DNA from: Sphingopyxis sp. H073
Lineage (GTDB): Bacteria > Pseudomonadota > Alphaproteobacteria > Sphingomonadales > Sphingomonadaceae
DNA: 61,970 nt
Direction: 5' to 3'
Assembly (NCBI RefSeq): GCF_001468395.1
Contig: NZ_LNSG01000016.1
Location: forward strand, 1-61,970
The notes below the pieces were generated by a model. That model worked only from the letters and a program-made list of their open reading frames with translations, searched no databases and was not told where the DNA came from. The translations under genes and the position numbers were made by a program. Below, piece by piece: positions 43,748-52,705 of this stretch (position 1 is the stretch's first letter; the number at the start of each line of letters is the position of its first letter).

Positions 43748-44059
43748 ATGGCCGTCGATTCCATCCAGAACCAGTATCAGTCGTACACGCCGACCCAGCT
43801 CAAGGGGCAGCAACTCGACCAGAGCGACTTCCTGCGCCTGATGACGGCGCAGCTGTCGCAGCAGGACCCGTTCAACCCGGTCGATAACCAGGAGATGGTG
43901 GCGCAGATGGCGCAATTCTCCAGCCTCGCCGGGGTCAGCGAGACCAACACGGTGCTGAAGAGCATTTCCGAACAGCTCGCGGCACAGACCGCGCTGCTCA
44001 AGGACATCAAGGCCGCCCAGACACCCCCGGCGACGCCGCCGGCCACCCCGACCACCTAA
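43748..44059 (+). CDS. flgD: short hook-capping protein FlgD
   Basis: A 103-residue protein that matches only the N-terminal FlgD scaffold region (DQSDFLRLMTAQLSQQDPFN, MVAQMAQFSSLAGVSETN). E. coli FlgD is about 231 residues; the C-terminal Fn-III/tudor-like part is missing and the tail is Pro/Ala/Thr. The frame is intact and the next gene starts normally, so it is a short form, not a frameshift. FlgD caps the growing hook. Confidence 0.88.
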   Translation: MAVDSIQNQYQSYTPTQLKGQQLDQSDFLRLMTAQLSQQDPFNPVDNQEMVAQMAQFSSLAGVSETNTVLKSISEQLAAQTALLKDIKAAQTPPATPPATPTT

Positions 44060-44083
44060 TCATTTCGCAGGAAGGATAAGTCC

Positions 44084-44914
44084 ATGTCGTTCTATACTTC
44101 GCTTTCGGGCCTCAAGGGCGCCCAGACCGACATGTCGGTCATCTCGAACAATATCGCCAACGCCAACTCGATCGGCTTCAAGCGCAGCAAGGCGCAATTC
44201 GGCGACATCTTCGCCTCGTCGCCGACGCAGTCGTCGAAAACCGTCGCGGGCCAGGGCCAGCGCCTGATCGGGATCACCCAGCAGTTCACGCAGGGGTCGT
44301 ACGAGACGAGCGAAAAGACGCTCGACCTCGCGATCGTCGGCGAGGGGCTGTTCATCGTGAAGGGCGAGCCGCCGCGCAACCAGGTCACCTATACGCGGAA
44401 CGGCGCTTTCTCGCCGCTGCCCGATGGCACCGTCATCGATTCGACCGGCCAGAAACTCCAGTTGCTTCCCGTCGATGCTGCGGGCAACGTCACCGACCGC
44501 ACGCTCGCCGGCGCTTATGACTTCGTTCTGCCCGATGGTGCACCGAGCGATCCGACGGCCTCGCTGATCAACGTCTCGGTCGACCTCGACGGCCTCGTCA
44601 CGGCGACCTTTGCGAACGGCGAAGACCAGGTGCTCGGCAAGGTCGCGATGGCGACTTTTCCCGCGATGGAGGGTCTGCGCCCCATCGGTGACGCGCATTG
44701 GCAGTCCACCGGCGAAAGCGGACCACCGACGATCGATGCTGCGACCAACGGCCCGATGGGCACGATCCGGTCGGGCACGCTCGAACGCTCGAACGTCGAC
44801 ATTACCGAGGAGCTGGTGATGCTGATCGCCGCGCAGCGCAACTTCCAGGCGAACGCCAAGGCGATCGAGGGCGCTTCGACGCTGACCCAGACCGTCATCA
44901 ACATGCGCACGTAA
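44084..44914 (+). CDS. flgE: short flagellar hook protein FlgE
   Basis: A 276-residue hook protein. N-terminal SLSGLKGAQTDMSVISNNIA and C-terminal ELVMLIAAQRNFQANAKAIE are clear axial segments; the middle DLAIVGEGLFIV region is also present. E. coli FlgE is about 402 residues, so outer-surface domains are reduced. ATG at 44084 has AGGAAGG upstream. FlgE forms the universal joint between rod and filament. Confidence 0.9.
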   Translation: MSFYTSLSGLKGAQTDMSVISNNIANANSIGFKRSKAQFGDIFASSPTQSSKTVAGQGQRLIGITQQFTQGSYETSEKTLDLAIVGEGLFIVKGEPPRNQVTYTRNGAFSPLPDGTVIDSTGQKLQLLPVDAAGNVTDRTLAGAYDFVLPDGAPSDPTASLINVSVDLDGLVTATFANGEDQVLGKVAMATFPAMEGLRPIGDAHWQSTGESGPPTIDAATNGPMGTIRSGTLERSNVDITEELVMLIAAQRNFQANAKAIEGASTLTQTVINMRT

Positions 44915-44948
44915 GACGCGCGACTGACCGCCTGCCGGGAGTATCCAG

Positions 44949-45692
44949 ATGGACCGCCTCATCTACACCAGCCTGACCGCGATGCGGGGCAGCATGGCCC
45001 GGCAGACGGCGATCGCGAACAATCTCGCCAACGCCCAGACGCCGGGGTTCCGGGCCGACATGGCCGAAGCCCAGTCGCTCTGGCTGAACGGCGAAGGGTT
45101 CGATACGCGCGCCGTCGCTTCGGAAGAGGTGCTCGGCGCCGACATGGCTGCGGGCACGATCACCCAGACCGGCCGCGATCTCGATGTCGCGGTACAGGGC
45201 GATGCGTTGCTCGTCGTTCAGGCGAAAAATGGCGAGGAAGCCTATACCCGCCGCGGCGACCTGCAGCTATCGCCGAGCGGCCTTTTGACCACCGGCGACG
45301 GCAGCCCGGTACAGGGCGCGCAGGGGCCGATCACGATCCCGCCCGCCGACTCGATCAGCATCGATGCCGAGGGCCGGATCTGGGTCGTGCCGAACGGGGG
45401 CGACCCGCAGAATCCGCAGGAGGTCGACCGGCTGCGGCTCGCGACCCCGGCGGGTTCGGATGTCGTCAAGGGGATCGACGGGCTGTTCCGCGTGAAGGGA
45501 GGCGGGATTCTTCCCGACGACCCCGAGGCACGGCTCGTCACCCGCTCGATCGAAGGGTCGAACGTCGCCGCCACCACTGCGCTCGTCGAGATGATCGAGG
45601 CGAGCCGGAGCTGGGATACGCAGCTCAAGATGATCACCGACGCGCGCGACATGGACAGCGCGACGGCCAATCTGATGCAGCTGCCCCGTTAA
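44949..45692 (+). CDS. flgF: rod protein FlgF
   Basis: A 247-residue rod protein. N-terminal SMARQTAIANNLANAQTPGF and C-terminal SNVAATTALVEMIEASRSWD mark the flagellar rod family; the central region (DLDVAVQGDALLVVQ) is FlgF-like. It lies between flgE and flgG, the usual order. Confidence 0.93.
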   Translation: MDRLIYTSLTAMRGSMARQTAIANNLANAQTPGFRADMAEAQSLWLNGEGFDTRAVASEEVLGADMAAGTITQTGRDLDVAVQGDALLVVQAKNGEEAYTRRGDLQLSPSGLLTTGDGSPVQGAQGPITIPPADSISIDAEGRIWVVPNGGDPQNPQEVDRLRLATPAGSDVVKGIDGLFRVKGGGILPDDPEARLVTRSIEGSNVAATTALVEMIEASRSWDTQLKMITDARDMDSATANLMQLPR

Positions 45693-45703
45693 GGAGAATA
45701 GAG

Positions 45704-46492
45704 ATGAGCTTCGGAGCCCTTCACGTCGCGCGGACCGGTCTGGATGCCCAGGGCTTCCGGATGCAGGTGATCGCGAACAACCTCGCCAACGTCAACACGA
45801 CGGGCTTCAAGCGCGACCGCGCGAGCTTCGAGACGCTGAGCTATCAGATGATGACGCAGCCGGGTGCGCCGTCGACCGCGGAAAACCGCTATGCGACCGG
45901 CCTCAACCTCGGCACCGGTGTCGCGCTCAGCGGCACCGCGCGCATCGATACGCAGGGCACGTTCGCGACGACGGGCAACGGCCTCGACGTTGCGATCGAC
46001 GGTGCCGGCTATTTTCAGGTGCAGATGCCCGACGGGCGCATCGGCTACACCCGCGCCGGCAATTTCGGCCGCTCGCCCGACGGCACGATCGTGACCTCGG
46101 ACGGCAAGCCGCTCCAGCCGCAGATCCAGATCCCCGAGGATGCGTCGAGCATCACCATCGGCGCCGACGGCACCGTGTCGGCGAGCGTGCCGGGACAGGA
46201 AGGCGCGACCGAGCTCGGCCGCATCGAGATCGCGCGCTTCTCCAACCCCGCGGGGCTGCAGGCGATCGGCAACAACCTGCTCGTCGAGACGCAGGCCTCG
46301 GGCGCGCCGCTCGTCGGCGGCGCCGGCGAGGAAGGCCGCGGCTCGCTGCGCGGCGGGATGCTCGAAGGATCGAACGTCAATGTCGTCGAGGAACTCGTCG
46401 ACATGATCGAGACGCAGCGCGCCTACGAGGTCAATTCGAAGATGATCTCGGCCACCGACGAGATGATGAAAAATGCCGCGCAGACTCTCTAA
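45704..46492 (+). CDS. flgG: distal rod protein FlgG
   Basis: A 262-residue rod protein, the standard FlgG length. N-terminal MQVIANNLANVNTTGFKRDR and C-terminal EGSNVNVVEELVDMIETQRA are diagnostic. AAGGAG lies upstream. The 3' end overlaps flgH by 20 bp. Confidence 0.96.
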   Translation: MSFGALHVARTGLDAQGFRMQVIANNLANVNTTGFKRDRASFETLSYQMMTQPGAPSTAENRYATGLNLGTGVALSGTARIDTQGTFATTGNGLDVAIDGAGYFQVQMPDGRIGYTRAGNFGRSPDGTIVTSDGKPLQPQIQIPEDASSITIGADGTVSASVPGQEGATELGRIEIARFSNPAGLQAIGNNLLVETQASGAPLVGGAGEEGRGSLRGGMLEGSNVNVVEELVDMIETQRAYEVNSKMISATDEMMKNAAQTL

Positions 46493-47132
46493 ACTCGGCC
46501 TGATCGCCTTGGCGCTTGTGGCGGCTCCGGCGGCCGCGAAGGACAAGGTCGCGCCCGACGCCTTTTCGGTGTCGATGCCCGCGCCGCCGCCCGCGCCGCC
46601 GTCCAATGGCGCGATCTTCCAGAGCGGTTACACCCCGCTCACCTCGGGCGGGCGCGCCGGGCAGGTCGGTGACATCATCACGATCCAGCTCGTCGAGCGC
46701 ACCGCCGCGACGAAAAGCAACGCCGCCAACACCCAGCGCGACGGCAGCATCGGCCTGACGCCGCCGGCGACCGGACCGTTCTCGCTGTTCGACCCGAGCG
46801 ATGTCGGCGCGAGCGGCACACAGCAGTTCAAGGGCAAGGGCGACGCGTCGCAGTCGAACGCGCTGTCGGGCGAGGTCAGCGTGACCGTCGCCGCCGTCTA
46901 TCCGAACGGCACGATGCTGGTGAAGGGCGAGAAGTTGCTGACGCTCAACCGCGGCGACGAACGCGTGCAGATTTCGGGCATCGTCCGGGCGATCGACATC
47001 AGTCCCGACAACCGCGTCCTGTCGACGCGCGTCGCCAATGCCAACATCCGTTACGTGGGCAAGGGCGAGATCGCGCGCGCCAGCAAGCAAGGCTGGCTGC
47101 AGCGCTTCTTCTCGATCATCAGCCCGTTCTGA
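46473..47132 (+). CDS. flgH: L-ring protein FlgH without a lipobox
   Basis: A 219-residue L-ring protein. The central motif GQVGDIITIQLVERTAATKS and the late YPNGTMLVKGEK and ISPDNRVLSTRVANA are FlgH-like. Its N-terminus (MPRRLSKLGLIALALVAAPA) ends in AxA-type residues with no Cys, so it would be cleaved by signal peptidase I. Most FlgH proteins are lipoproteins. Confidence 0.9.
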   Translation: MPRRLSKLGLIALALVAAPAAAKDKVAPDAFSVSMPAPPPAPPSNGAIFQSGYTPLTSGGRAGQVGDIITIQLVERTAATKSNAANTQRDGSIGLTPPATGPFSLFDPSDVGASGTQQFKGKGDASQSNALSGEVSVTVAAVYPNGTMLVKGEKLLTLNRGDERVQISGIVRAIDISPDNRVLSTRVANANIRYVGKGEIARASKQGWLQRFFSIISPF

Positions 47133-47146
47133 AAGAGGATAATCCA

Positions 47147-48256
47147 GTGACCAGGCGTCCGACCCTCCTCACCTTCTTCCTGCTGCTTCTGGCGAGCCTT
47201 GGCTTTTCCGCGTCGGCGCAGGCCGAACGGATCAAGGATATGGGCCAGTTCCAGGGCCTGCGCGCGAACCAGCTCACCGGTTACGGCATCGTCGTCGGCC
47301 TCGCGGGGACGGGCGACGACAGCCTCGACTATTCGACGCTGGGGATGAAGGGCGCGGTCTCGCGCTTCGGCCTGACGCTGCCCGCCGGGGTCAACCCGGC
47401 GCTCAAGAATGCCGCGGCGGTGATGATCACCGCCGAGCTGCCCGCTTTCTCGAAACCCGGCCAGCGCCTCGACATCACCGTGTCGGCGATCGGCAAGGCG
47501 AAAAGCCTGCGCGGCGGCACGCTGGTGCTCGCGCCGCTCTATGGCGCCGACGGCCAGATTTACGCGATGGCGCAGGGCAATCTCGTCATCGGCGGGCTCG
47601 GCGTCGATGCCGCCGACGGATCGAAGCTGACGGTCAATGTGCCGTCGAGCGGCCGCATCGCCGGCGGCGCGACGGTCGAACGCGCGGTTGATACAGGGTT
47701 CACCGCGACCGACCAGCTGACCTTCAACCTCCACCAGTTCGACGCGACCAATGCAAAGCGCGTCACCGACGCGATCAATCAGGCGCTGCCGGGCTCGGCC
47801 GTCATGATCGACGGCGCCAGCATCGCGATCCGCGCCTCGGGTGGCGGCGACGAGCGGATGCGCCTGATGTCCCGAATCGAGAATCTCGACGTAATCCGCG
47901 CCGAACCGCCCGCGAAAGTCATTGTTAATGCCCGCACCGGGACGGTCGTTATTAACGGCGCGGTTCGCGTGGGGACCGCGGCGGTGACGCAGGGCAAGCT
48001 GACCGTCTCGATCAAGGAATCGCCGACGGTGGTGCAGCCCGCGCCGTTCAGCCGCGGCCAGACCGCGATCGAGCCGTCGAGCGAGATCGGTGTCGACCAG
48101 GAGTATCGCCCGGTGATGATGATCAAGCCCACGGCTTCGCTTTCGCAGCTCGTCGATGCGATCAACCGCATGGGCGTCCCTCCCGGCGACCTTGTCGCCA
48201 TCCTCGAAGCGCTGAGCCAGGCCGGCGCGCTGACTGCGGAACTGGTGATCATATGA
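47147..48256 (+). CDS. flgI: P-ring protein FlgI
   Basis: A 369-residue protein. A signal peptide (about 1-25, ending AQA) is followed by the FlgI domain (ERIKDMGQFQGLRANQLTGY, GIVVGLAGTGDD). The C-terminal region contains GVPPGDLVAILEALSQAGAL. GTG start at 47147 with GAGGA upstream. Overlaps flgJ by 4 bp. Confidence 0.96.
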   Translation: MTRRPTLLTFFLLLLASLGFSASAQAERIKDMGQFQGLRANQLTGYGIVVGLAGTGDDSLDYSTLGMKGAVSRFGLTLPAGVNPALKNAAAVMITAELPAFSKPGQRLDITVSAIGKAKSLRGGTLVLAPLYGADGQIYAMAQGNLVIGGLGVDAADGSKLTVNVPSSGRIAGGATVERAVDTGFTATDQLTFNLHQFDATNAKRVTDAINQALPGSAVMIDGASIAIRASGGGDERMRLMSRIENLDVIRAEPPAKVIVNARTGTVVINGAVRVGTAAVTQGKLTVSIKESPTVVQPAPFSRGQTAIEPSSEIGVDQEYRPVMMIKPTASLSQLVDAINRMGVPPGDLVAILEALSQAGALTAELVII

Positions 48257-48570
48257 CGACGCCCATTTCCTCCACCCGTGCGCCGACGCCCACGCCCGCT
48301 GCGGCGGGCGGCGGCGACGGCGGGCTGCGCAAGGCGGCCGAGGCTTTCGAGGCCGTGATCCTGCGCCAGCTGATGGCGTCGATGCGGCAGGCGAAGCTTG
48401 CCGACGACATTTTCGGGTCGAGCGCGACCGACAATTTCCGCGAGATGGCCGACGCCAAGACTGCCGATTCGATGGCGGCACTGCGCCAGTTCGGCATCGC
48501 CGACATGGTCGAGCGCCAGTTCCGAGGTCTGGGCGGCGGGCCGACGTCGCTTGGCGGAGGCGTCCAATGA
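48253..48570 (+). CDS. flgJ: FlgJ rod-binding protein, single-domain form
   Basis: A 105-residue protein containing only the rod-binding (Rod-C) domain: AAEAFEAVILRQLMASMRQA and ADSMAALRQFGIADMVERQ. E. coli FlgJ has an added muramidase domain, absent here, as in many alphaproteobacteria. The leaderless transglycosylase at 40518-41357 probably supplies that activity. It overlaps flgI and flgK by 4 bp. Confidence 0.9.
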   Translation: MTTPISSTRAPTPTPAAAGGGDGGLRKAAEAFEAVILRQLMASMRQAKLADDIFGSSATDNFREMADAKTADSMAALRQFGIADMVERQFRGLGGGPTSLGGGVQ

Positions 48571-49892
48571 GCGACCTTCTCAGCATCGGCTATACGGGGC
48601 TGCGCGCCTATTCGAAGGCGCTCTCGATGGTCGGCGACAATATCGCCAACGCCCAGACGCCGGGCTATGCGCGGCGGCGGCTCGAGCTCGGCGAGGTGCC
48701 TGCGGGCAGCAACATGGTGCTCTACAGCGGGTCGGTCACCCCGGGCGGGGTCAATATCAAGGGCGTGGTGCGCTCGGTCGACCAGTGGCTGATCGAGGAT
48801 GCACGCATCTCGGGCGGCGATTCGGAGCGAGCAGCGACCAAGCTCGATTGGATGAACCGCGTCGAGGGGGCACTGAGCGACGACACCAACGGCATCAAGA
48901 CCGCGCTCAACAAGCTTTACACGACAGCCGACCTGCTGACCGCCGATCCGTCGAACAAGACGCTGCGCAGCCAGTTCCTGCAGGCGGTCGACGACGTCGC
49001 ATCGGGTTTCCGCACGGCGGCCGGCCAGCTGTCGGGTCTTTCCGACGGCGTTTCGGGCGCGGCAGCAGCCGGTGTCGACAAGTTCAATGCCAATCTGACC
49101 GCGCTCGAGCAGATCAACGTCGGGCTGCGCAAGGCGCGGCCGGGCTCGACCAACGAGGCGGCGCTGCTCGACGAGCGCGACCGGCTGCTCGACCAGCTGT
49201 CATCGCAGGCGGGGGTCAGCGCGACGTTCGACACGCACGGCGCGGTGACGCTGCGCGTCGCCGGCAGCGGCGACCTGCTCGTCGGCGGCGGTGTGGTCAC
49301 CCCGATCGCGGTCACGACGGCGGCGGACGGGCGCCTTTCCTATTCGGTCGGCGGGTCTCCCTTCGCGACCGCCACCGGCGAGCTTGCCGGGTTCGCGCAG
49401 GCGGCCGACCATGTCGCCGATCAGCGCGCCGGGCTCGACACGATGGCGGCGCAGTTCGCGAGCCAGCTCAACGCGGCGCACCAGGCCGGCATCGACGCGA
49501 ACGGCGCGGGCGGGCAGCCGCTTTTCACCGGCACCAGCGCTGCGACGCTCACTGCAACGACGCTTACGCCGGAACAGGTTGCCGCAGCGAATGCGACGAG
49601 CACCAACGGCAATATGCTGGCGTTCGGCACGATGCGCGGCGCGACCGGACCCGAGACGGTCTGGTCGGGGCATATGGCGACGCAGGCGCAGGCGACCGCT
49701 TCGGCGCGCGCGCAGGATGCGGCGGCCGCGACGCGCGCCGACGCGGCCGCCGCAGCACGCGACAATGTCAGCCAGGTCGACCTCGACAAGGAAGCGTCGG
49801 AGCTGATCCGTTTCCAACAGGCCTATTCGGCCGCGGCACGCACGATCCAGGTCGCGCGCGAGACGATGCAGACGCTGCTGAGCTCGATTTAA
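48567..49892 (+). CDS. flgK: hook-filament junction protein FlgK
   Basis: A 441-residue protein. N-terminal SMVGDNIANAQTPGYARRRL and C-terminal DKEASELIRFQQAYSAAART are the axial helices of FlgK. E. coli FlgK is about 547 residues, so the outer domains are somewhat smaller. It overlaps flgJ (ATGA). Confidence 0.94.
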   Translation: MSDLLSIGYTGLRAYSKALSMVGDNIANAQTPGYARRRLELGEVPAGSNMVLYSGSVTPGGVNIKGVVRSVDQWLIEDARISGGDSERAATKLDWMNRVEGALSDDTNGIKTALNKLYTTADLLTADPSNKTLRSQFLQAVDDVASGFRTAAGQLSGLSDGVSGAAAAGVDKFNANLTALEQINVGLRKARPGSTNEAALLDERDRLLDQLSSQAGVSATFDTHGAVTLRVAGSGDLLVGGGVVTPIAVTTAADGRLSYSVGGSPFATATGELAGFAQAADHVADQRAGLDTMAAQFASQLNAAHQAGIDANGAGGQPLFTGTSAATLTATTLTPEQVAAANATSTNGNMLAFGTMRGATGPETVWSGHMATQAQATASARAQDAAAATRADAAAAARDNVSQVDLDKEASELIRFQQAYSAAARTIQVARETMQTLLSSI

Positions 49893-49905
49893 GGGGGCGG
49901 ACAAG

Positions 49906-50736
49906 ATGATTAACGCCGTTGGCAACAAGATGACCCGCGAGATCGCCCGCCAGGGCAAGCTCGCCGAGGCGCTCGAACGGACGCAGATCCAGATCTCGAC
50001 CGGCAAGCGGCTCCAGCGCATGTCCGACGACCCCGTCGCCGCGCGGCGCATCCAGACGATCGGCACGACGCAGGCGAGCATGGCGAGCTGGGCGGCGAAC
50101 ATCAAATCGGCCGAAGCGCAGACCGCGCAGGCCGACGGCGTGCTCCAGTCGGTCAGCGGCCTTTTGACGCGTGCGCGCGAGTTGACGCTTTCGGCCTCGA
50201 CCGACACGCTGGCGCCCGCCGACCGCGCGACGATCGCCGCCGAGCTGAACGCGATCGCCGACGAAATCGACGGGCTGGCGGCAACGCGCGATTCGAACGG
50301 CGAACCGCTATTCGCCTCCGGGAACGCGCGCGTCATCCGGTTCGATTCGGACGTCAGCTTCGCGGCGGTGCCGTCGGCAGCCGATGTCTTTGTCATGGGC
50401 GGCAACAGCCTGTCGACCAGCCTTCGCGATATCGCGACCGCGGTCGGCGCCGGGAACAAGCCCGCGATGACCGCCGGTCTCGACACGCTGACCGCCGCAA
50501 TCGATCATGTCGCCAACCAGAATGCCATCATCGGCCTCGCCGCCGGGCGGCTCGAACGGATCGGCGAAGGGCTTGCGGCGCGGGGGATCGAGATCGCGGA
50601 CGAACGCAAGTCGGTCGAGGACACCGATCTCGAGAGCGCGATCGCGCTGCTCAACGCCCAGGATCTGACGCTCAGCGCCGCGCAGGCCGCCTTCGCCAAG
50701 ATCAACCGGCAGACAATGTTCGATCTTTTGAACTGA
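49906..50736 (+). CDS. flgL: hook-filament junction protein FlgL
   Basis: A 276-residue flagellin-like protein. N-terminal TGKRLQRMSDDPVAARRIQT and C-terminal DLESAIALLNAQDLTLSAAQ match FlgL. Last gene of the flgB operon; a FliA-type promoter for motA follows 7 bp after its stop. Confidence 0.93.
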   Translation: MINAVGNKMTREIARQGKLAEALERTQIQISTGKRLQRMSDDPVAARRIQTIGTTQASMASWAANIKSAEAQTAQADGVLQSVSGLLTRARELTLSASTDTLAPADRATIAAELNAIADEIDGLAATRDSNGEPLFASGNARVIRFDSDVSFAAVPSAADVFVMGGNSLSTSLRDIATAVGAGNKPAMTAGLDTLTAAIDHVANQNAIIGLAAGRLERIGEGLAARGIEIADERKSVEDTDLESAIALLNAQDLTLSAAQAAFAKINRQTMFDLLN

Positions 50737-50742
50737 GCGGTC

Positions 50743-50769
50743 TCAATTTCTCCGGCCGGCTGCCGTTAA
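50743..50769 (+). promoter_or_regulatory. FliA-type (sigma-28) promoter of motA
   Basis: TCAA (50743-50746), 15 bp, then GCCGTTAA (50762-50769). Same layout as the sites before flgM and fliD. A small hairpin (50796-50810) lies in the leader before motA. Confidence 0.6.
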
Positions 50770-50827
50770 GCTTAATAGACGTCCCCTGAATTTTCCGGGC
50801 TGCCAGCCCGAACGGAGTTGAGCGCGC

Positions 50828-51691
50828 ATGTTTCCCGTCGTCGGCATCGTCGTACTGATCCTGCTGGTCTTCGGGGGCTTCGCGATGACGGGTGGCAATC
50901 TCGGCCCCGTCATGCACGCGCTTCCGCACGAAATGCTCATCATCGGCGGTGCCGCGGTCGGATCGCTGATCATCGGCAATTCGGGTGCCGAGCTGAAGGC
51001 GCTCGGCGGCGGCCTTGCCGCCGTGTTCAAGGGGCCGAAATACAAGAAACAGGATTACCTCGACGTCATCCTGCTCGTCTCGACGTTGATGAAGATGATG
51101 CGGACCGAGGGTCCGGTCGCGGTCGAGCCGCATATCGAGGACCCCAAGGCTTCGCCGCTCTTCCAGCAGTATCCCAAGCTTTTGAAGGACGACACGCTCG
51201 TCCATCTGATCTGCGACACGCTGCGCCTCGTCGTCGTGTCGTCGGGTACGCTCGATCCGCACGCGGTCGAGGATGTCATGGACAATGCGCTGAAGAGCCA
51301 TCGCCACCATGCGCTGAAGCCCGCCGAAGGGCTGCAGGGCCTCGCCGACGCGCTGCCCGCGCTCGGCATCGTCGCGGCGGTGCTTGGCGTTGTGAAGACG
51401 ATGGGTTCGATCGACAAGCCGCCGGCGATCCTCGGCGGCATGATCGGATCGGCGCTCGTCGGCACCTTCCTCGGCGTGCTCTTGGCCTATGGTCTTGTCG
51501 GCCCGTTCGCGAACCGCGCCAAGGCGGTGATCGAAAGCGACGCCGCCATCTACCACACGGTGAAGCAGCTCATCATCGCGTCGCTCCACGGCCATCCGCA
51601 GCCGCTGGTGATCGAGGCGGCGCGCTCGGGTGTCGATCACCATAACCAGCCGAGCTTTGCCGAAGTCTTCGACGGAATGCGAGGGCGGTAG
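50828..51691 (+). CDS. motA: stator protein MotA
   Basis: A 287-residue protein with four helices and the MotA/TolQ-ExbB region. The conserved LALPALGIVAAVLGVVKTM-like segment (DALPALGIVAAVLGVVKTMG) and the final helices (GGMIGSALVGTFLGVLLAYG) are present. MotA4-5/MotB2 stators use the ion gradient to turn the rotor. It shares bases with the motB GTG start. Confidence 0.95.
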   Translation: MFPVVGIVVLILLVFGGFAMTGGNLGPVMHALPHEMLIIGGAAVGSLIIGNSGAELKALGGGLAAVFKGPKYKKQDYLDVILLVSTLMKMMRTEGPVAVEPHIEDPKASPLFQQYPKLLKDDTLVHLICDTLRLVVVSSGTLDPHAVEDVMDNALKSHRHHALKPAEGLQGLADALPALGIVAAVLGVVKTMGSIDKPPAILGGMIGSALVGTFLGVLLAYGLVGPFANRAKAVIESDAAIYHTVKQLIIASLHGHPQPLVIEAARSGVDHHNQPSFAEVFDGMRGR

Positions 51692-52548
51692 TGGCTGCGC
51701 GTCCCAACCTCGTCCGGCCGATCATCGTCAAGAAGGTGATCGAGGAAAGCCATGGCGGCCATCACGGCGGCGCGTGGAAGGTCGCCTATGCCGACTTCGT
51801 GACCGCGATGATGGCCTTCTTCCTGCTGATGTGGCTGCTCGGCGCGACGACCGAGAAGCAGCGCAAGGCGCTCGCCGACTATTTCGCGCCGACGATCGTC
51901 AAGACCAAGCAGGAGAGCGCCGGCGGCGCAAGCCTGTTCGGCGGCGATTCGATCGTCTCGGCCGACCGCTATCCGCATCGCGCGGGCCAGACGGGGACGC
52001 GCTCGCTGACCATCCCCAAGGACGCGGTCGGCGGTCCGAAGGAAGCGGCGGGGCGCGAGCGCGAAAAGGAAAAATTCGCGCAGGTCGCGAAATCGATGAT
52101 GGAGCGCGTCCAGAAAAAGGGCGAGCTCAAGCGTCTTGCGCGCAACCTGCGTTTCACTGTGACGACCGAGGGGATGCGTATCGACGTCGTCGACGATGCC
52201 GACTTCTCGATGTTCGCAATGGGCACCAGCCAGTTGACGCCCGCCGGCGCGAAGCTGTTCAGCGAGATCGCCAAGCCGATTGCCGAGACCCCGAACCGGG
52301 TGATGATCCGCGGCCATACCGATGCCGCGCCCTGGTCGGCGAAAACGGGGATGAACAACTGGCGCCTGTCGGTCGACCGCGCCGAGGTGGTTCGCAACTT
52401 CCTGGAGTATCGGGGGGTTGACGGCAGCCGCTACGCACGCATCGAAGGCGTCGCCGATCGCGAGCCCTATAACCCTGTCGACCGGCTCGATCCGCGCAAC
52501 CGTCGCATCTCGATCACCCTCGGCTGGCGGGTCGGGGACGAGAAATAG
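51691..52548 (+). CDS. motB: stator protein MotB
   Basis: A 285-residue protein. One N-terminal helix carries the ion-binding Asp35 (WKVAYADFVTAMMAFFLLMW). After a plug/linker, the C-terminal OmpA-like domain binds peptidoglycan (RVMIRGHTDAAPW, NNWRLSVDRAEVVRNFL). GTG start overlapping motA. Confidence 0.95.
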   Translation: MAARPNLVRPIIVKKVIEESHGGHHGGAWKVAYADFVTAMMAFFLLMWLLGATTEKQRKALADYFAPTIVKTKQESAGGASLFGGDSIVSADRYPHRAGQTGTRSLTIPKDAVGGPKEAAGREREKEKFAQVAKSMMERVQKKGELKRLARNLRFTVTTEGMRIDVVDDADFSMFAMGTSQLTPAGAKLFSEIAKPIAETPNRVMIRGHTDAAPWSAKTGMNNWRLSVDRAEVVRNFLEYRGVDGSRYARIEGVADREPYNPVDRLDPRNRRISITLGWRVGDEK

Positions 52549-52705
52549 AGCCAATCTGGCAGCATTGAAATTCGTAAACATCCAAATTGAGCCAACATTG
52601 CTGCCAATATGGTAATAATGCTTTGTTTTCAATGGCTTGTGTTAATTTGGATAATCATTCGTTTACCATTTTCCTCAATTTCTGTCTCCATCAAGAGGGC
52701 GCCGA
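52549..52705. other. AT-rich intergenic region before the sigma-54 activator
   Basis: This 157-bp stretch is clearly richer in A+T than its surroundings. TGGCAGCA (52557-52564) and TGCTGCCA (52599-52606) form a separated inverted repeat. No promoter matches sigma-54 or FliA consensus well; a housekeeping promoter is likely here but I could not place it. Confidence 0.4.

Noticed and set aside
43748..44059. FlgD as a frameshifted pseudogene
   Set aside because: The frame ends cleanly, downstream spacing to flgE with its own ribosome-binding site is normal, and no remnant of a C-terminal domain was seen.
52590..52608. Minus-strand TGGCAG-N5-TTGGC as a sigma-54 promoter
   Set aside because: It departs from consensus at key bases and points into motB, not toward a gene start.
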